Assembly: GCF_000691525.1 (NCBI RefSeq)
Contig: NZ_JMDW01000013.1
Coordinates: forward strand, 1 to 64,000
DNA from: Mycolicibacterium neoaurum ATCC 25795
GTDB taxonomy: Bacteria; Actinomycetota; Actinomycetes; Mycobacteriales; Mycobacteriaceae
DNA length: 64,000 bases
Direction of reading: 5' to 3'
Made by a program: the position numbers and the translations under genes. This document shows positions 18,915-28,947 of this stretch, piece by piece (the first letter of the stretch is position 1; every line of letters starts with the position of its first letter). The notes beneath the pieces were generated by a model. The model worked only from the letters and a program-made list of their open reading frames with translations. It did no database searches and was not told the DNA's origin.

Positions 18915-18933
18915 CTACTACACTCTGTCGTAG
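18915..18933. promoter_or_regulatory. Imperfect palindrome upstream of cydA
   Basis: CTACTACACTCTGTCGTAG reads as CTAC-T-ACA-CTC-TGT-C-GTAG: dyad-symmetric except for one pair. It sits 43-61 bases before the cydA start. The ACA-N3-TGT core with outer TAC/GTA resembles BlaI/CopY-family operators (TACA-TGTA type). This is a candidate operator for the cyd operon; the regulator is not known from the sequence. Confidence 0.45.
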
Positions 18934-18975
18934 TCGAGCAAGGGAGCTCGACCCACAGCCGAGAAGTTGGTGCCC

Positions 18976-20424
18976 ATGGAAGCGCTCGACGTCGCACGGT
19001 GGCAGTTCGGGATCACCACCGTCTACCACTTCATCTTCGTGCCACTCACCATCGGTCTTGCGCCGCTGATCGCGGTGTTCCAGACCATCTGGGTCGTCAC
19101 CGACAACACCGCGTGGTATCGACTCACCCGGTTCTTCGGCAAGCTCTTCCTGATCAACTTCGCCCTCGGCGTGGCCACCGGCATCGTGCAGGAATTCCAG
19201 TTCGGGATGAATTGGAGCGAGTACTCCCGATTCGTAGGTGACGTCTTCGGCGCCCCGCTGGCGATGGAGGGGCTGGTCGCCTTCTTCTTCGAGTCGACCT
19301 TCCTCGGCCTGTGGATATTCGGCTGGACGCGGCTGCCCAAGCTCGTCCACCTGGCCTGCATCTGGATCGTCGCCGTCGCGGTCAACGCGTCCGCCTACTT
19401 CATCATCGCCGCGAACTCGTTCATGCAGCATCCGGTCGGGGCGCGCTACAACCCCGAGACCGGGCGCGCCGAACTGACCAGCATCACCGAGCTGTTCACC
19501 AACAACACCGCTCTCGCGGCTTTCCCGCACGCCGTCGCCGGCGCGTTCCTGGTCGCAGGCACTTTCGTCGCGGGCGTGTGTGCCTGGTGGATGGTGCGCA
19601 ATCCCGATGGCCCCGACGCACGCACCATGCATCGCCCCGCCGCGATCCTGGGCTGCCTGATCGCGTTCGCATCCGCGGCCGCGCTGACCTACACCGGTGA
19701 TGTGCAGGGCAAGCTGATGTTCCAGCAGCAACCCATGAAGATGGCCTCGGCCGAATCGTTGTGCCACACCGAAACCGATCCGAACTTCTCCGTCCTCACG
19801 GTCGGGACCCACAACAACTGCGACAGCGTCGTCCACCTGATCGAGGTGCCCTACGTCCTACCCTTCCTCGCCGAAGGCAAGTTCAGCGGTGTGGAGCTGC
19901 AGGGCGTGCAGGATCTGCAGGCTTCCTACGAGCAGAAGTTCGGGCCCGGTGACTACCGACCCAACCTGTTCGTCACCTACTGGTCCTTCCGTGCCATGAT
20001 CGGCTTCCTCGCGGTCCCGATGCTGTTCGCGCTCACCGCGCTCTGGCTCACCCGCGGCGGCCGGGTCCCCCGACAACGTTGGTTCGGCACGTTCGCGCTA
20101 CTCACCCTGCCCACCCCGTTCCTGGCCAACAGCGCCGGGTGGATCTTCACCGAGATGGGTCGACAGCCCTGGGTGGTCGCCCCCAACCCGACCGGTGATC
20201 CGGTATTGCGACTGACCGTGTCGCAAGGGGTTTCCCACCATTCGGTGGCCACCGTGCTGACCTCATTGATCGTCTTCACGGCGATCTACGCGGTGCTCGC
20301 GGTCATCTGGTTCTGGCTGATCCGCCGCTATGTCGTCGAGGGGCCGCTGGAGCACGACACCGAACCCATCCCGCCGACACCACCCGGTGAGGACGAGGTC
20401 AAGCCACTCTCGTTCGCGTATTAG
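18976..20424 (+). CDS. cydA: Cytochrome bd oxidase subunit I CydA
   Basis: This 482-residue membrane subunit carries the haems and quinol site of the bd-type terminal oxidase, which reduces oxygen to water with quinol and does not pump protons. It starts MEALDVARWQFGITTVYHFIFVPLTIG, the mycobacterial CydA start, with the haem-ligand His19 region intact. FFFESTFLGLWIFGW, the loop GVQDLQASYEQKFG and the EMGRQPWVVAP motif of subunit I are all present. The short Q-loop marks it as the actinobacterial form. ATG 18976 is chosen over TTG 18967 and GTG 18970 because GAGAAG lies 9 bases upstream. It is the first gene of cydABDC. Confidence 0.95.
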   Translation: MEALDVARWQFGITTVYHFIFVPLTIGLAPLIAVFQTIWVVTDNTAWYRLTRFFGKLFLINFALGVATGIVQEFQFGMNWSEYSRFVGDVFGAPLAMEGLVAFFFESTFLGLWIFGWTRLPKLVHLACIWIVAVAVNASAYFIIAANSFMQHPVGARYNPETGRAELTSITELFTNNTALAAFPHAVAGAFLVAGTFVAGVCAWWMVRNPDGPDARTMHRPAAILGCLIAFASAAALTYTGDVQGKLMFQQQPMKMASAESLCHTETDPNFSVLTVGTHNNCDSVVHLIEVPYVLPFLAEGKFSGVELQGVQDLQASYEQKFGPGDYRPNLFVTYWSFRAMIGFLAVPMLFALTALWLTRGGRVPRQRWFGTFALLTLPTPFLANSAGWIFTEMGRQPWVVAPNPTGDPVLRLTVSQGVSHHSVATVLTSLIVFTAIYAVLAVIWFWLIRRYVVEGPLEHDTEPIPPTPPGEDEVKPLSFAY

Positions 20425-20434
20425 GAGGCGGGCC

Positions 20435-21484
20435 ATGGATCTTCAGATCTTCTGGTTCATCACTCTGGCAGTCCTTTTCACGGGCTTCCTGGTGCTTGAG
20501 GGCTTCGACTTCGGCGTCGGCATGCTGATGGCGCCGCTGGGACGTAGTGCACGGCGGGTCGGTGGCGACCCCGACAAACATCGCCGCGCGGTACTGAACA
20601 CCATCGGCCCGGTCTGGGACGGTAACGAGGTCTGGCTGATCACCGCGGGCGGTGCGATGTTCGCGGCCTTCCCCGGGATGTACGCGACCATGTTCTCCGG
20701 GCTCTACCTACCGCTGCTGGCCATCCTGTTCTCGATGATCGTGCGCATCTGCGCGATCGAGTGGCGGGGCAAGGTCGACGATCCGCACTGGCGACGCTGG
20801 GCCGATATCGGGATCGCAGTCGGTTCCTGGGTGCCCGCGGTGCTGTGGGGTGTCGCCTTCGCGGCGCTGGTGCGCGGCCTGCCGGTCGACGCCGACCACC
20901 AGATCGATCTGGGCTTCGCCGATATCCTCAACCCGTACACGCTGCTCGGCGGGTTGTCGACCTGCGGGTTGTTCCTGCTGCACGGGGCAGTGTTCATCAC
21001 CCTGAAGACCGAAGGTGCGGTGCGGGCGGACGCACGGCGATTCGCTGCCAGGCTGGCCGTCCCGGTCACGGTGGTGCTGGCCACCTTCGGATTGTGGACT
21101 CAGCTGTCCTACGGCACCGACTGGACCTGGTTGGTGCTCGGCGCCGCGGTGGTCTGTCAGCTCAGCGTGGTGATGCTGATACTCAGCGACGGCGGCGACG
21201 GCTGGTCGTTCGCGTTGACCACCGCCGTGGTGATGGCCGTGGTGGTGTTGATCTTCGGCAGTCTGTTCCCGAACCTCATCCCGTCGACGCTGGATCCGGC
21301 GTGGAGTCTGACCATCGAGAACGCATCGTCCTCGCCGTACACCCTGACCATCATGACCTGGGCCGCGGTGCTGGTGACCCCGCTCGTGCTGGTTTATCAG
21401 GGCTGGACGTATTGGGTTTTCCGGCAACGTATCTCGGCTGAGCGCATCCCCGACCCGGCCGGGCTCTCACCGCGCATACCGTGA
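20435..21484 (+). CDS. cydB: Cytochrome bd oxidase subunit II CydB
   Basis: This 349-residue subunit has nine hydrophobic helices and the CydB motifs VLEGFDFGVGML near residue 20, NTIGPVWDGNEVWLITAGGAMFAAFP near 53, and TLLGGLSTCGLFLLHGAVFITLKTEG. It forms the heterodimer with CydA. A strong Shine-Dalgarno AGGAGG (20423-20428) overlaps the cydA stop codon and places the start at ATG 20435. Its stop overlaps the cydD GTG by 4 bases. Confidence 0.95.
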   Translation: MDLQIFWFITLAVLFTGFLVLEGFDFGVGMLMAPLGRSARRVGGDPDKHRRAVLNTIGPVWDGNEVWLITAGGAMFAAFPGMYATMFSGLYLPLLAILFSMIVRICAIEWRGKVDDPHWRRWADIGIAVGSWVPAVLWGVAFAALVRGLPVDADHQIDLGFADILNPYTLLGGLSTCGLFLLHGAVFITLKTEGAVRADARRFAARLAVPVTVVLATFGLWTQLSYGTDWTWLVLGAAVVCQLSVVMLILSDGGDGWSFALTTAVVMAVVVLIFGSLFPNLIPSTLDPAWSLTIENASSSPYTLTIMTWAAVLVTPLVLVYQGWTYWVFRQRISAERIPDPAGLSPRIP

Positions 21485-23139
21485 GTTCGTCCGCACCGGG
21501 ACTGCCGGCGGCACTGCGGTCGACCCAGGCGGGCATGCGCCGCTACATCGCGGCGATGGTGGCCTACGGCACGGTGATCGCGGCGGCCACCATCGCCGCC
21601 GCCTGGATCCTGGCCCACATCGTGGCCGGTGTCATCACCGAACCGGCCACCCGCACCCTGGCGCACTGGCGACTACACCTGGTGGCGCTGGCGGCCATCT
21701 GGTTGATCAGGGTGGTGGCTCAATGGCTGCAGGCGCGGCTGAGCCAGCGGGCCGCCACGGCGGCGATCGGCGACCTGTCGGCGCGGGTGCTGCACACGGT
21801 GACCGGGATGAACCCGCAACGCAGGCAGCAGGTGCTCGACGAGGCCACCGTCGTGGTGACCCGCGGGCTCGACGGTCTGCGGCCGTACTTCACCGGATAT
21901 CTACCCACCGTCGCACTGGCCGGAATACTCACCCCGGCAACGGTTGTCGTCATCGCCGTCGCGGACTGGCAGGCCGCCGCGGTGGTGGCGATCGCGCTGC
22001 CGCTCATCCCGCTGTTCATGGTGCTCATCGGCAAGCTCACCGCCGACCGCTCGGCGGCCGCCCTCGCCGCGATGACGACATTGCAGTCCCGGCTACTGGA
22101 TCTGGTCGCCGGCATACCCACCCTGCGTGCCCTCGGCCGCGCCGGCGGACCAGCCGACCGGATCGCCACCCTGGCCGCCGCGCACCGGCGCTCGGCGATG
22201 CAGACGCTGCGCATCGCGTTCCTGTCGGCGGTGGTGCTGGAGCTCATCGCCACCCTGGGGGTGGCGCTGGTGGCGGTCAATGTGGGGCTGCGCCTGGTGT
22301 TCGGCGATATGACACTGGTGGCGGCGCTGACCGCGCTGCTGCTGGCCCCAGAGGTCTTCTGGCCGCTGCGCCGGGTCGGAGTGCAGTTCCATGCCGCCCA
22401 GGACGGCAAGACCGCCGCCGATGCCGCGCTGCACCTGCTCGAGACGCATCCGAGCAGGCCGAATGGAACGCACCACATCACCGGTGAGCACATCGGGATC
22501 GACCTCCGCGGCCTGACGGTGCGCGGTCGCGACGGTGCCGCCCCGAACGGCCTGTCCGAATCGTTCCGGCCCGGTGCGGTCACCGCGCTCACCGGACCCA
22601 ATGGGGCCGGCAAAAGCACCACCCTGCAGGCGATCCTGGGTCTGCTGGAACCCGACGCCGGACAGGTTCTCATCGATGGCACCGATCTGGCCGAGATCGA
22701 TCGGCAACAGTGGTGGACCCGCGTGGCCTGGCTACCGCAACGGCCTGCACTGCTGCCCGGCACCATCCGGGCCAACCTGGAGCTGTTCGGACCGCTCGTC
22801 GATATCGACGCCGCATGCCGGGCATCGAATTTCGATTCGGTACTGGCGACACTTCCCGACGGACTGGACACCGTGATCGGCCGGGACGGCCAAGGGTTGT
22901 CGCTCGGGCAGCGACAACGACTGGGTCTGGCTCGCGCGCTGGGATCCTCGGCCCCGGTGCTGTTGCTCGACGAGCCGACCGCGCATCTCGATGCCGAAGC
23001 CGAAACCTCTGTCCTGGAATCTATTCGGGCCAGAGCGCGGGCCGGATGCACCGTTGTGATGGTGGGCCATCGCGCTGCGGTGCTGAGGATCGCCGACCGG
23101 GTCGTACCGCTTGGAGGTGCCGTCGATGTCCATCCGTGA
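21481..23139 (+). CDS. cydD: Thiol reductant ABC exporter subunit CydD
   Basis: This 552-residue protein is an ABC exporter half: about six helices (residues 20-320), then an ATPase domain with Walker A GPNGAGKSTT, Q-loop WLPQRPALLPGTIRANL, signature LSLGQRQRLGLARAL and Walker B VLLLDEPTAHLD. In E. coli CydDC exports glutathione and cysteine and is needed to assemble cytochrome bd. Position directly after cydB supports the same role here. GTG start overlaps the cydB stop; cydC starts inside its end. Confidence 0.93.
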   Translation: MSSSAPGLPAALRSTQAGMRRYIAAMVAYGTVIAAATIAAAWILAHIVAGVITEPATRTLAHWRLHLVALAAIWLIRVVAQWLQARLSQRAATAAIGDLSARVLHTVTGMNPQRRQQVLDEATVVVTRGLDGLRPYFTGYLPTVALAGILTPATVVVIAVADWQAAAVVAIALPLIPLFMVLIGKLTADRSAAALAAMTTLQSRLLDLVAGIPTLRALGRAGGPADRIATLAAAHRRSAMQTLRIAFLSAVVLELIATLGVALVAVNVGLRLVFGDMTLVAALTALLLAPEVFWPLRRVGVQFHAAQDGKTAADAALHLLETHPSRPNGTHHITGEHIGIDLRGLTVRGRDGAAPNGLSESFRPGAVTALTGPNGAGKSTTLQAILGLLEPDAGQVLIDGTDLAEIDRQQWWTRVAWLPQRPALLPGTIRANLELFGPLVDIDAACRASNFDSVLATLPDGLDTVIGRDGQGLSLGQRQRLGLARALGSSAPVLLLDEPTAHLDAEAETSVLESIRARARAGCTVVMVGHRAAVLRIADRVVPLGGAVDVHP

Positions 23140-24631
23140 GGTCATCGCGCTGCTGCGCCCCAGGCTGCCCCGGCTGGCGTTGGCGGTGCTGTTCGGGACG
23201 CTGGCACTGGGCAGCGCACTGGCCCTCGCCGCCGTGGCCGCCTGGTTGATCACCAGGGCTTGGCAGATGCCGCCGGTACTGGATCTGACCGTGGCCGTGG
23301 TGGCCGTCCGCGCGCTGGGGATCTCGCGCGGGATCTTCAGCTACTGCGAGCGGTTGGCCATCCACGACGTCGCGCTGCGCGCCGCGGGCAATGCCCGGGT
23401 CGGGCTGTACCGCCGCCTGGTCGCCGCCCCGCCGGAGTCGGTCCTGCGGATGGCCGGCGGCGAGCTGGTGGCCAGAGTCGGCAACTCGGTGGACGAACTG
23501 GCCGATGTGCTGGTGCGGTCGGTACTACCGGCGTGCGTGGCCGCCGTGCTCTCGGTTGCGGCGGTGGGCGTCATCGCGGTGATCTCCCCGGCAGCGGCCC
23601 TGGTGCTGGCCGCCAGCCTGCTCGTCGCCGGCGTGCTGGCGCCCGCACTGGCCGGGCGGGCGGCCGCGGCCACCGAACTGCTGGCCGCCCGGCATCACGG
23701 TGCGCGTGACACCGCGACCCTGATCGCCCTGGAGCATGCCGACGAACTCCGCGTGGCAGGGCGCCTGGACCGGGTCATCGCCGAATCCGAAGGCGCGCAT
23801 CGAGACTTCGGTGCCGCCACCGACCGGGCGGCCAGACCGGCAGCCGCCGCGGCGGCGATCTCCACCGCAGCGGTCGGTGTGTCGGTACTCGGGTCGGTGA
23901 CCATCGGCATCCTGCTCGCCGACCACACCGCACCGACGGCACTGGCAATCCTGATGTTGCTGCCGCTCTCGGCATTCGAGGCCACCAGCGCACTGCCTGC
24001 TGCCGCCGCGCAATGGGTGCGCTCGACGCTGGCCGCGCGGCAACTCGCCGAGCTGACCGCTGTCGATCCCGCCGGCCGGGTCCGGCCGACCGTCCCGGCC
24101 ATCGCGCCGGCCCCTGGTGAGCGGATCGCCGTCGTGGGCGCCAGTGGCAGCGGCAAGACCACCATGCTGATGGCGATTGCCGCGAACTACCCCGAAAACC
24201 CGCTCACCGCAGCCTTCTTCGCCGAGGACGCGCACCTGTTCGACACCACCGTGCGTGACAATCTGCTGGTCGGTCGCGGTGATGCCACCGATGCCGAGCT
24301 GACCGCCGCCCTCGGCGAGGTCGGGCTCGGCGAGTGGCTGGCCGGACTGCCAAACGGGTTGGCCACCGTCCTGACCGGAGGCGCGGCTGCGGTATCGGCG
24401 GGCCAACGTCGTCGTCTGCTGCTGGCGCGGGCGGTGATCACCGATTTTCCGATCGTGCTGCTCGACGAGCCCACCGAACATCTCGACGCCGCCGACAGTG
24501 ACCGCCTCCTCACCGCGATCCTCACCCCCGACGGCCTGTTCGCCGCCCATCGAGCCGTCGTGGTGGCCACCCATCACCTACCCGAACACCTCGACTGCCC
24601 GACGATCCGGATGCCGCAACCTGCCGGGTAA
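23126..24631 (+). CDS. cydC: Thiol reductant ABC exporter subunit CydC
   Basis: This 501-residue partner of CydD has an N-terminal six-helix domain beginning VIALLRPRLPRLALAVLFGTLALGSALALAAVAAWLITRA, the CydC-typical opening. A short ATPase domain carries Walker A GASGSGKTTM, signature AVSAGQRRRLLLARAV and Walker B IVLLDEPTEHLDA. The ATPase domain is compact: the region between Walker A and signature is shorter than in CydD. ATG 23126 follows GGAGGTG by eight bases and is preferred to the upstream TTG 23111; it overlaps cydD by 14 bases. Confidence 0.93.
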   Translation: MSIREVIALLRPRLPRLALAVLFGTLALGSALALAAVAAWLITRAWQMPPVLDLTVAVVAVRALGISRGIFSYCERLAIHDVALRAAGNARVGLYRRLVAAPPESVLRMAGGELVARVGNSVDELADVLVRSVLPACVAAVLSVAAVGVIAVISPAAALVLAASLLVAGVLAPALAGRAAAATELLAARHHGARDTATLIALEHADELRVAGRLDRVIAESEGAHRDFGAATDRAARPAAAAAAISTAAVGVSVLGSVTIGILLADHTAPTALAILMLLPLSAFEATSALPAAAAQWVRSTLAARQLAELTAVDPAGRVRPTVPAIAPAPGERIAVVGASGSGKTTMLMAIAANYPENPLTAAFFAEDAHLFDTTVRDNLLVGRGDATDAELTAALGEVGLGEWLAGLPNGLATVLTGGAAAVSAGQRRRLLLARAVITDFPIVLLDEPTEHLDAADSDRLLTAILTPDGLFAAHRAVVVATHHLPEHLDCPTIRMPQPAG

Positions 24632-24642
24632 CGTTGCCGTCC

Positions 24643-25089
24643 ATGAGCTATCAGCCCGCCGCGGCGGCGCCGCCGTACCCGGCACCGCCTGCCGGCCCCC
24701 GCAATGGGGTGGGCACCGGGGCGCTGGTGGTGGCGGTGGCGGCACTGGTGTTCTCGTGGAGTGTCGTCGGCGGGGCGATCGGCGGCATCATCGCGGTGGT
24801 CCTCGGTATCACCGGCCGCGGCCGCGCGCGGCGCGGCGAGGCCGACAACGGCCCCATCGCGAGCGCGGGCATGGTGCTGGGCGCGCTCGCGGTGGTCGTC
24901 GGTATCGCAGCCGTCCCGGTGTGGTCGGGATTCCTCCGCGACGCCGGGGTCGGCGAGTACCTCAGCTGCATGGAGGAGGCGATCGGCCAATCGGGCACGT
25001 CGCTGGACCCGGCCGCACAGCAGAAATGCGAGAACGAGTTTCAGGACCGCATCGAGCACATCTCCGGCTTGGGAACCGCCAGAGGCTAA
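24643..25089 (+). CDS. Small DUF4190-like membrane protein
   Basis: This 148-residue protein starts with a Pro/Ala/Tyr-rich segment, then has two hydrophobic helices (residues about 24-53 and 72-94) joined by a basic loop (GRGRARRGEADNG). Its hydrophilic C-terminal domain carries two Cys (SCMEEAIG and QQKCENEFQ) that could pair outside the membrane. This layout resembles DUF4190 proteins common in actinobacteria. It begins 11 bases after cydC and could be the last gene of the cyd operon. Its last four bases overlap the end of converging tesB. Function unknown. Confidence 0.75.
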   Translation: MSYQPAAAAPPYPAPPAGPRNGVGTGALVVAVAALVFSWSVVGGAIGGIIAVVLGITGRGRARRGEADNGPIASAGMVLGALAVVVGIAAVPVWSGFLRDAGVGEYLSCMEEAIGQSGTSLDPAAQQKCENEFQDRIEHISGLGTARG

Positions 25090-25952
25090 CCCGTACCGGG
25101 GAAGTGCTTGACGATGCCCTCCTGCACGACGGTTGCCAGCACTCGTCCGTCGGTGTCGAAGAAGTGTCCACTGCTCAGGCCGCGGGAGTCTGCCGCCACC
25201 GGTGAGGACGTGGCATAGAGCACCCAGTCGTCGAAGCAGATCGGCCGGTGGAACCACACCGAATGATTCATCGTGACGGCGAAGATCCGGTCGAAACCCC
25301 AGGACAGACCATGGGTGGTGATGATCGAGTCCAGCACCGTGGTGTCCGAGGAGTAGACCAGCGCGGCAGCGTGCAGCACCGGGTCCTCGGGCATCGGCGC
25401 ATCGGCGGTCATCCAGACCCGGTTGTGCTCCAGCCGGTCGCCCTTGTCGCGCATCACCCAGGCCGGGTCATTGGTGTAGCGCCATTGGATCGGCTTGAGC
25501 GCCTCGACGAACAACGGCACGGTTTCTTCGTAACCGACGAGAAGTTCCTCGATGGTCGGTAATCCGTCGGGGTGTGGCACCTGCGGAGCGGGCACGTTGT
25601 GCTCGAGCCCGCGCCCGCCGGCCAGATGCGAGACCAACGCGGTACCGAGCAACACCCCGTCCTGGGTGACGTCGACCCGCCGGTTGGCGAAACGGCGCTC
25701 GTCGCGTAGCCGAACAACCTGGAAATGCAGGTCTTTCGCGGGATCACCGCCTGCGATGAAATGCATCGACAGCGTGCTCGGCGGCAGTTTCGGCGACACC
25801 GTGCGGCAGGCGGCGACGAAGGCCTGGGCCATCATCTGCCCGCCGAACGTCCGGATCGGGTTGCGGCTCGGGTGCGTTCCGGTGAACGCATCCGCACCAT
25901 CCGGGCGGAGCGCCAGAACCGTCAGCAGTTCCTCGAGATGTTCCGCCGACAA
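25086..25952 (-). CDS. tesB: Acyl-CoA thioesterase II TesB
   Basis: This 288-residue enzyme hydrolyses acyl-CoA to fatty acid and CoA. It has the double hot-dog layout: N-terminal FTGTHPSRNPIRTFGGQMMAQAFVAA and SMHFIAGGDPAKDLHFQVVRLRDERRFANRRVDVTQDG. The C-terminal half contains LVYSSDTTVLDS (the catalytic Asp region) and NHSVWFHRPICFDDWVLYATSSP. It corresponds to Rv1618 by sequence type and by its position after pyk. The pyk stop lies nine bases upstream, so the two are probably co-transcribed. Confidence 0.93.
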   Translation of the reverse strand: MSAEHLEELLTVLALRPDGADAFTGTHPSRNPIRTFGGQMMAQAFVAACRTVSPKLPPSTLSMHFIAGGDPAKDLHFQVVRLRDERRFANRRVDVTQDGVLLGTALVSHLAGGRGLEHNVPAPQVPHPDGLPTIEELLVGYEETVPLFVEALKPIQWRYTNDPAWVMRDKGDRLEHNRVWMTADAPMPEDPVLHAAALVYSSDTTVLDSIITTHGLSWGFDRIFAVTMNHSVWFHRPICFDDWVLYATSSPVAADSRGLSSGHFFDTDGRVLATVVQEGIVKHFPGTG

Positions 25953-25961
25953 GTCGCTCCC

Positions 25962-27380
<1,419 letters not shown>

Positions 27381-27420
27381 GTCTGGGGAGCTTACTCGTT
27401 GATCGATTCAGATGACCATT

Positions 27421-27452
27421 CAGACCGGGTGTCAGACCGGAGTGTCAGACGG
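27421..27452. repeat. Short tandem repeat at the gltD 3' end
   Basis: Two and a half copies of a 12-13 base unit (CAGACCGGGTGT, CAGACCGGAGTGT, CAGACGGC) run through the gltD stop codon into the gltD-pyk gap. The first copy is in the non-coding spacer. It may be a chance slippage product. Confidence 0.5.
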
Positions 27453-28947
27453 CGGCCAACGGCAGTGATGCGGGCCGCACCGGTGCCGGCAGCTCGGACT
27501 CGCCCATCAGGTACAGGTCGACAGCCCGCGCGGCGCTACGCCCCTCGGCGATGGCCCACACGATCAGCGACGCGCCACGGTGGGCGTCACCGCAGACGAA
27601 CACCCCGGGCTCCTCGGTCTGCCAGTCCGATCCGCACGGCAACGCGCCGCGGCCGTTGGTGGTGAGTCCGAGACCTGCCAACAGCGGCATCTGCTCGACA
27701 CCCTCGAAACCGATGGCCAGCAACGCCAGCTCACACGCGATCTCGAAGGGCTCACCCACCGGGACGATCTGGCGGCGGCCGTCGTCGTCACGTTGCACCC
27801 GCACCTCGGCGATCTCCACCGCACGCAGCGCCCCCTGCTCGTCACCGAGAAAGCGCTGCACCGCGACCTCGAACCGGCGTTCTCCACCCTCGGCATGGGC
27901 GGGCGAGGTCCGCAGCACCAGCGGCCAGGTCGGCCACGGCGAGCGATCCTCGTCGCGGGTACGCGGCGGTTCGGGGTTGTAGTCGAGCTGGGTCACCGAG
28001 ACCGCGCCCTGCCGATGCGCGGTACCCAGACAGTCCGCGCCGGTGTCCCCACCGCCGATGATGACCACCCGCTTACCGGCAGCGGTCGGTTCGGCCGCCC
28101 GGTCCCCCTCGCACTCCTTGTTCGCCGCGACCAGGTGTTCCATGGCCAGGTGGACCCCGGCGAGATCGCGGCCGGCCACGTCGGTATCGCGGGCCTGCAG
28201 CGCGCCGACCGCCAGCACGATCGCGTCGTGCTGCGCCCGCAGCGCCTCGACCGACAGATCGACACCGACCTCACAGTCGGTCACGAATCGGGTTCCCTCC
28301 GCGCGCATCTGGGCCAACCGCTGGTCGAGGCCGGATTTCTCCAACTTGTACTCGGGGATGCCGTAGCGCATCAGTCCGCCGATGCGGTCATCACGTTCGT
28401 AGACGGTCACCTCGTGCCCGGCCCTGGTCAGTTGTTGGGCGGCCGCCAGCCCCGCCGGACCCGAGCCGACCACTGCCACACTGCGTCCGGTGGAGATGGC
28501 CGCCGGCTGCGGCACCACGGCACCGGTGAGCCAGGCGTGATCGGCGATGGTCTGTTCGATGCGCTTGATGGTGACGCTGCCGCCGGTGGCGGGCTCGGCG
28601 ATGGACAACACGCAGGCCGCCTCGCACGGTGCGGGGCACAGTCGACCGGTGAACTCGGGGAAGTTGTTGGTCGCGTGCAGCCGGTCGCTCGCCGCATCCC
28701 AGCGTCCACGCCGGACCAGATCGTTCCACTCCGGGATCAGGTTGCCGAGCGGGCAGCCCGCGGTTCCCGAGTGGCAGAACGGGATACCGCAATCCATACA
28801 GCGACGGGCCTGTTGGGACACCTCGGCCGCCCGCTCGGCGGGCGGCCGGCTCTCGTAGACCTCACGCCAGTCCCCCACGCGTTCGTCGACGGGGCGCTTG
28901 ACGGCATCGTGCTTACCGACGCGCAGAAACCCGGTGGGATCAGCCAC
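27445..28947 (-). CDS. gltD: Glutamate synthase small subunit GltD
   Basis: This 500-residue flavoprotein feeds electrons from NADPH to the large subunit. It has N-terminal iron-sulfur Cys motifs (CMDCGIPFCHSGTAGCPLGNLIPEWND, and LCPAPCEAACVLS), then an FAD-binding GSGPAGLAAAQQL, GLMRYGIPEYKLEK, an NADPH-binding IIGGGDTGADCLG, and GVFVCGDAHRGASLIVWAIAEGR. The GTG at 28947 (VADPTGFL) is chosen because it overlaps the gltB end by eight bases and matches the family start. Confidence 0.94.
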   Translation of the reverse strand: MADPTGFLRVGKHDAVKRPVDERVGDWREVYESRPPAERAAEVSQQARRCMDCGIPFCHSGTAGCPLGNLIPEWNDLVRRGRWDAASDRLHATNNFPEFTGRLCPAPCEAACVLSIAEPATGGSVTIKRIEQTIADHAWLTGAVVPQPAAISTGRSVAVVGSGPAGLAAAQQLTRAGHEVTVYERDDRIGGLMRYGIPEYKLEKSGLDQRLAQMRAEGTRFVTDCEVGVDLSVEALRAQHDAIVLAVGALQARDTDVAGRDLAGVHLAMEHLVAANKECEGDRAAEPTAAGKRVVIIGGGDTGADCLGTAHRQGAVSVTQLDYNPEPPRTRDEDRSPWPTWPLVLRTSPAHAEGGERRFEVAVQRFLGDEQGALRAVEIAEVRVQRDDDGRRQIVPVGEPFEIACELALLAIGFEGVEQMPLLAGLGLTTNGRGALPCGSDWQTEEPGVFVCGDAHRGASLIVWAIAEGRSAARAVDLYLMGESELPAPVRPASLPLAAV

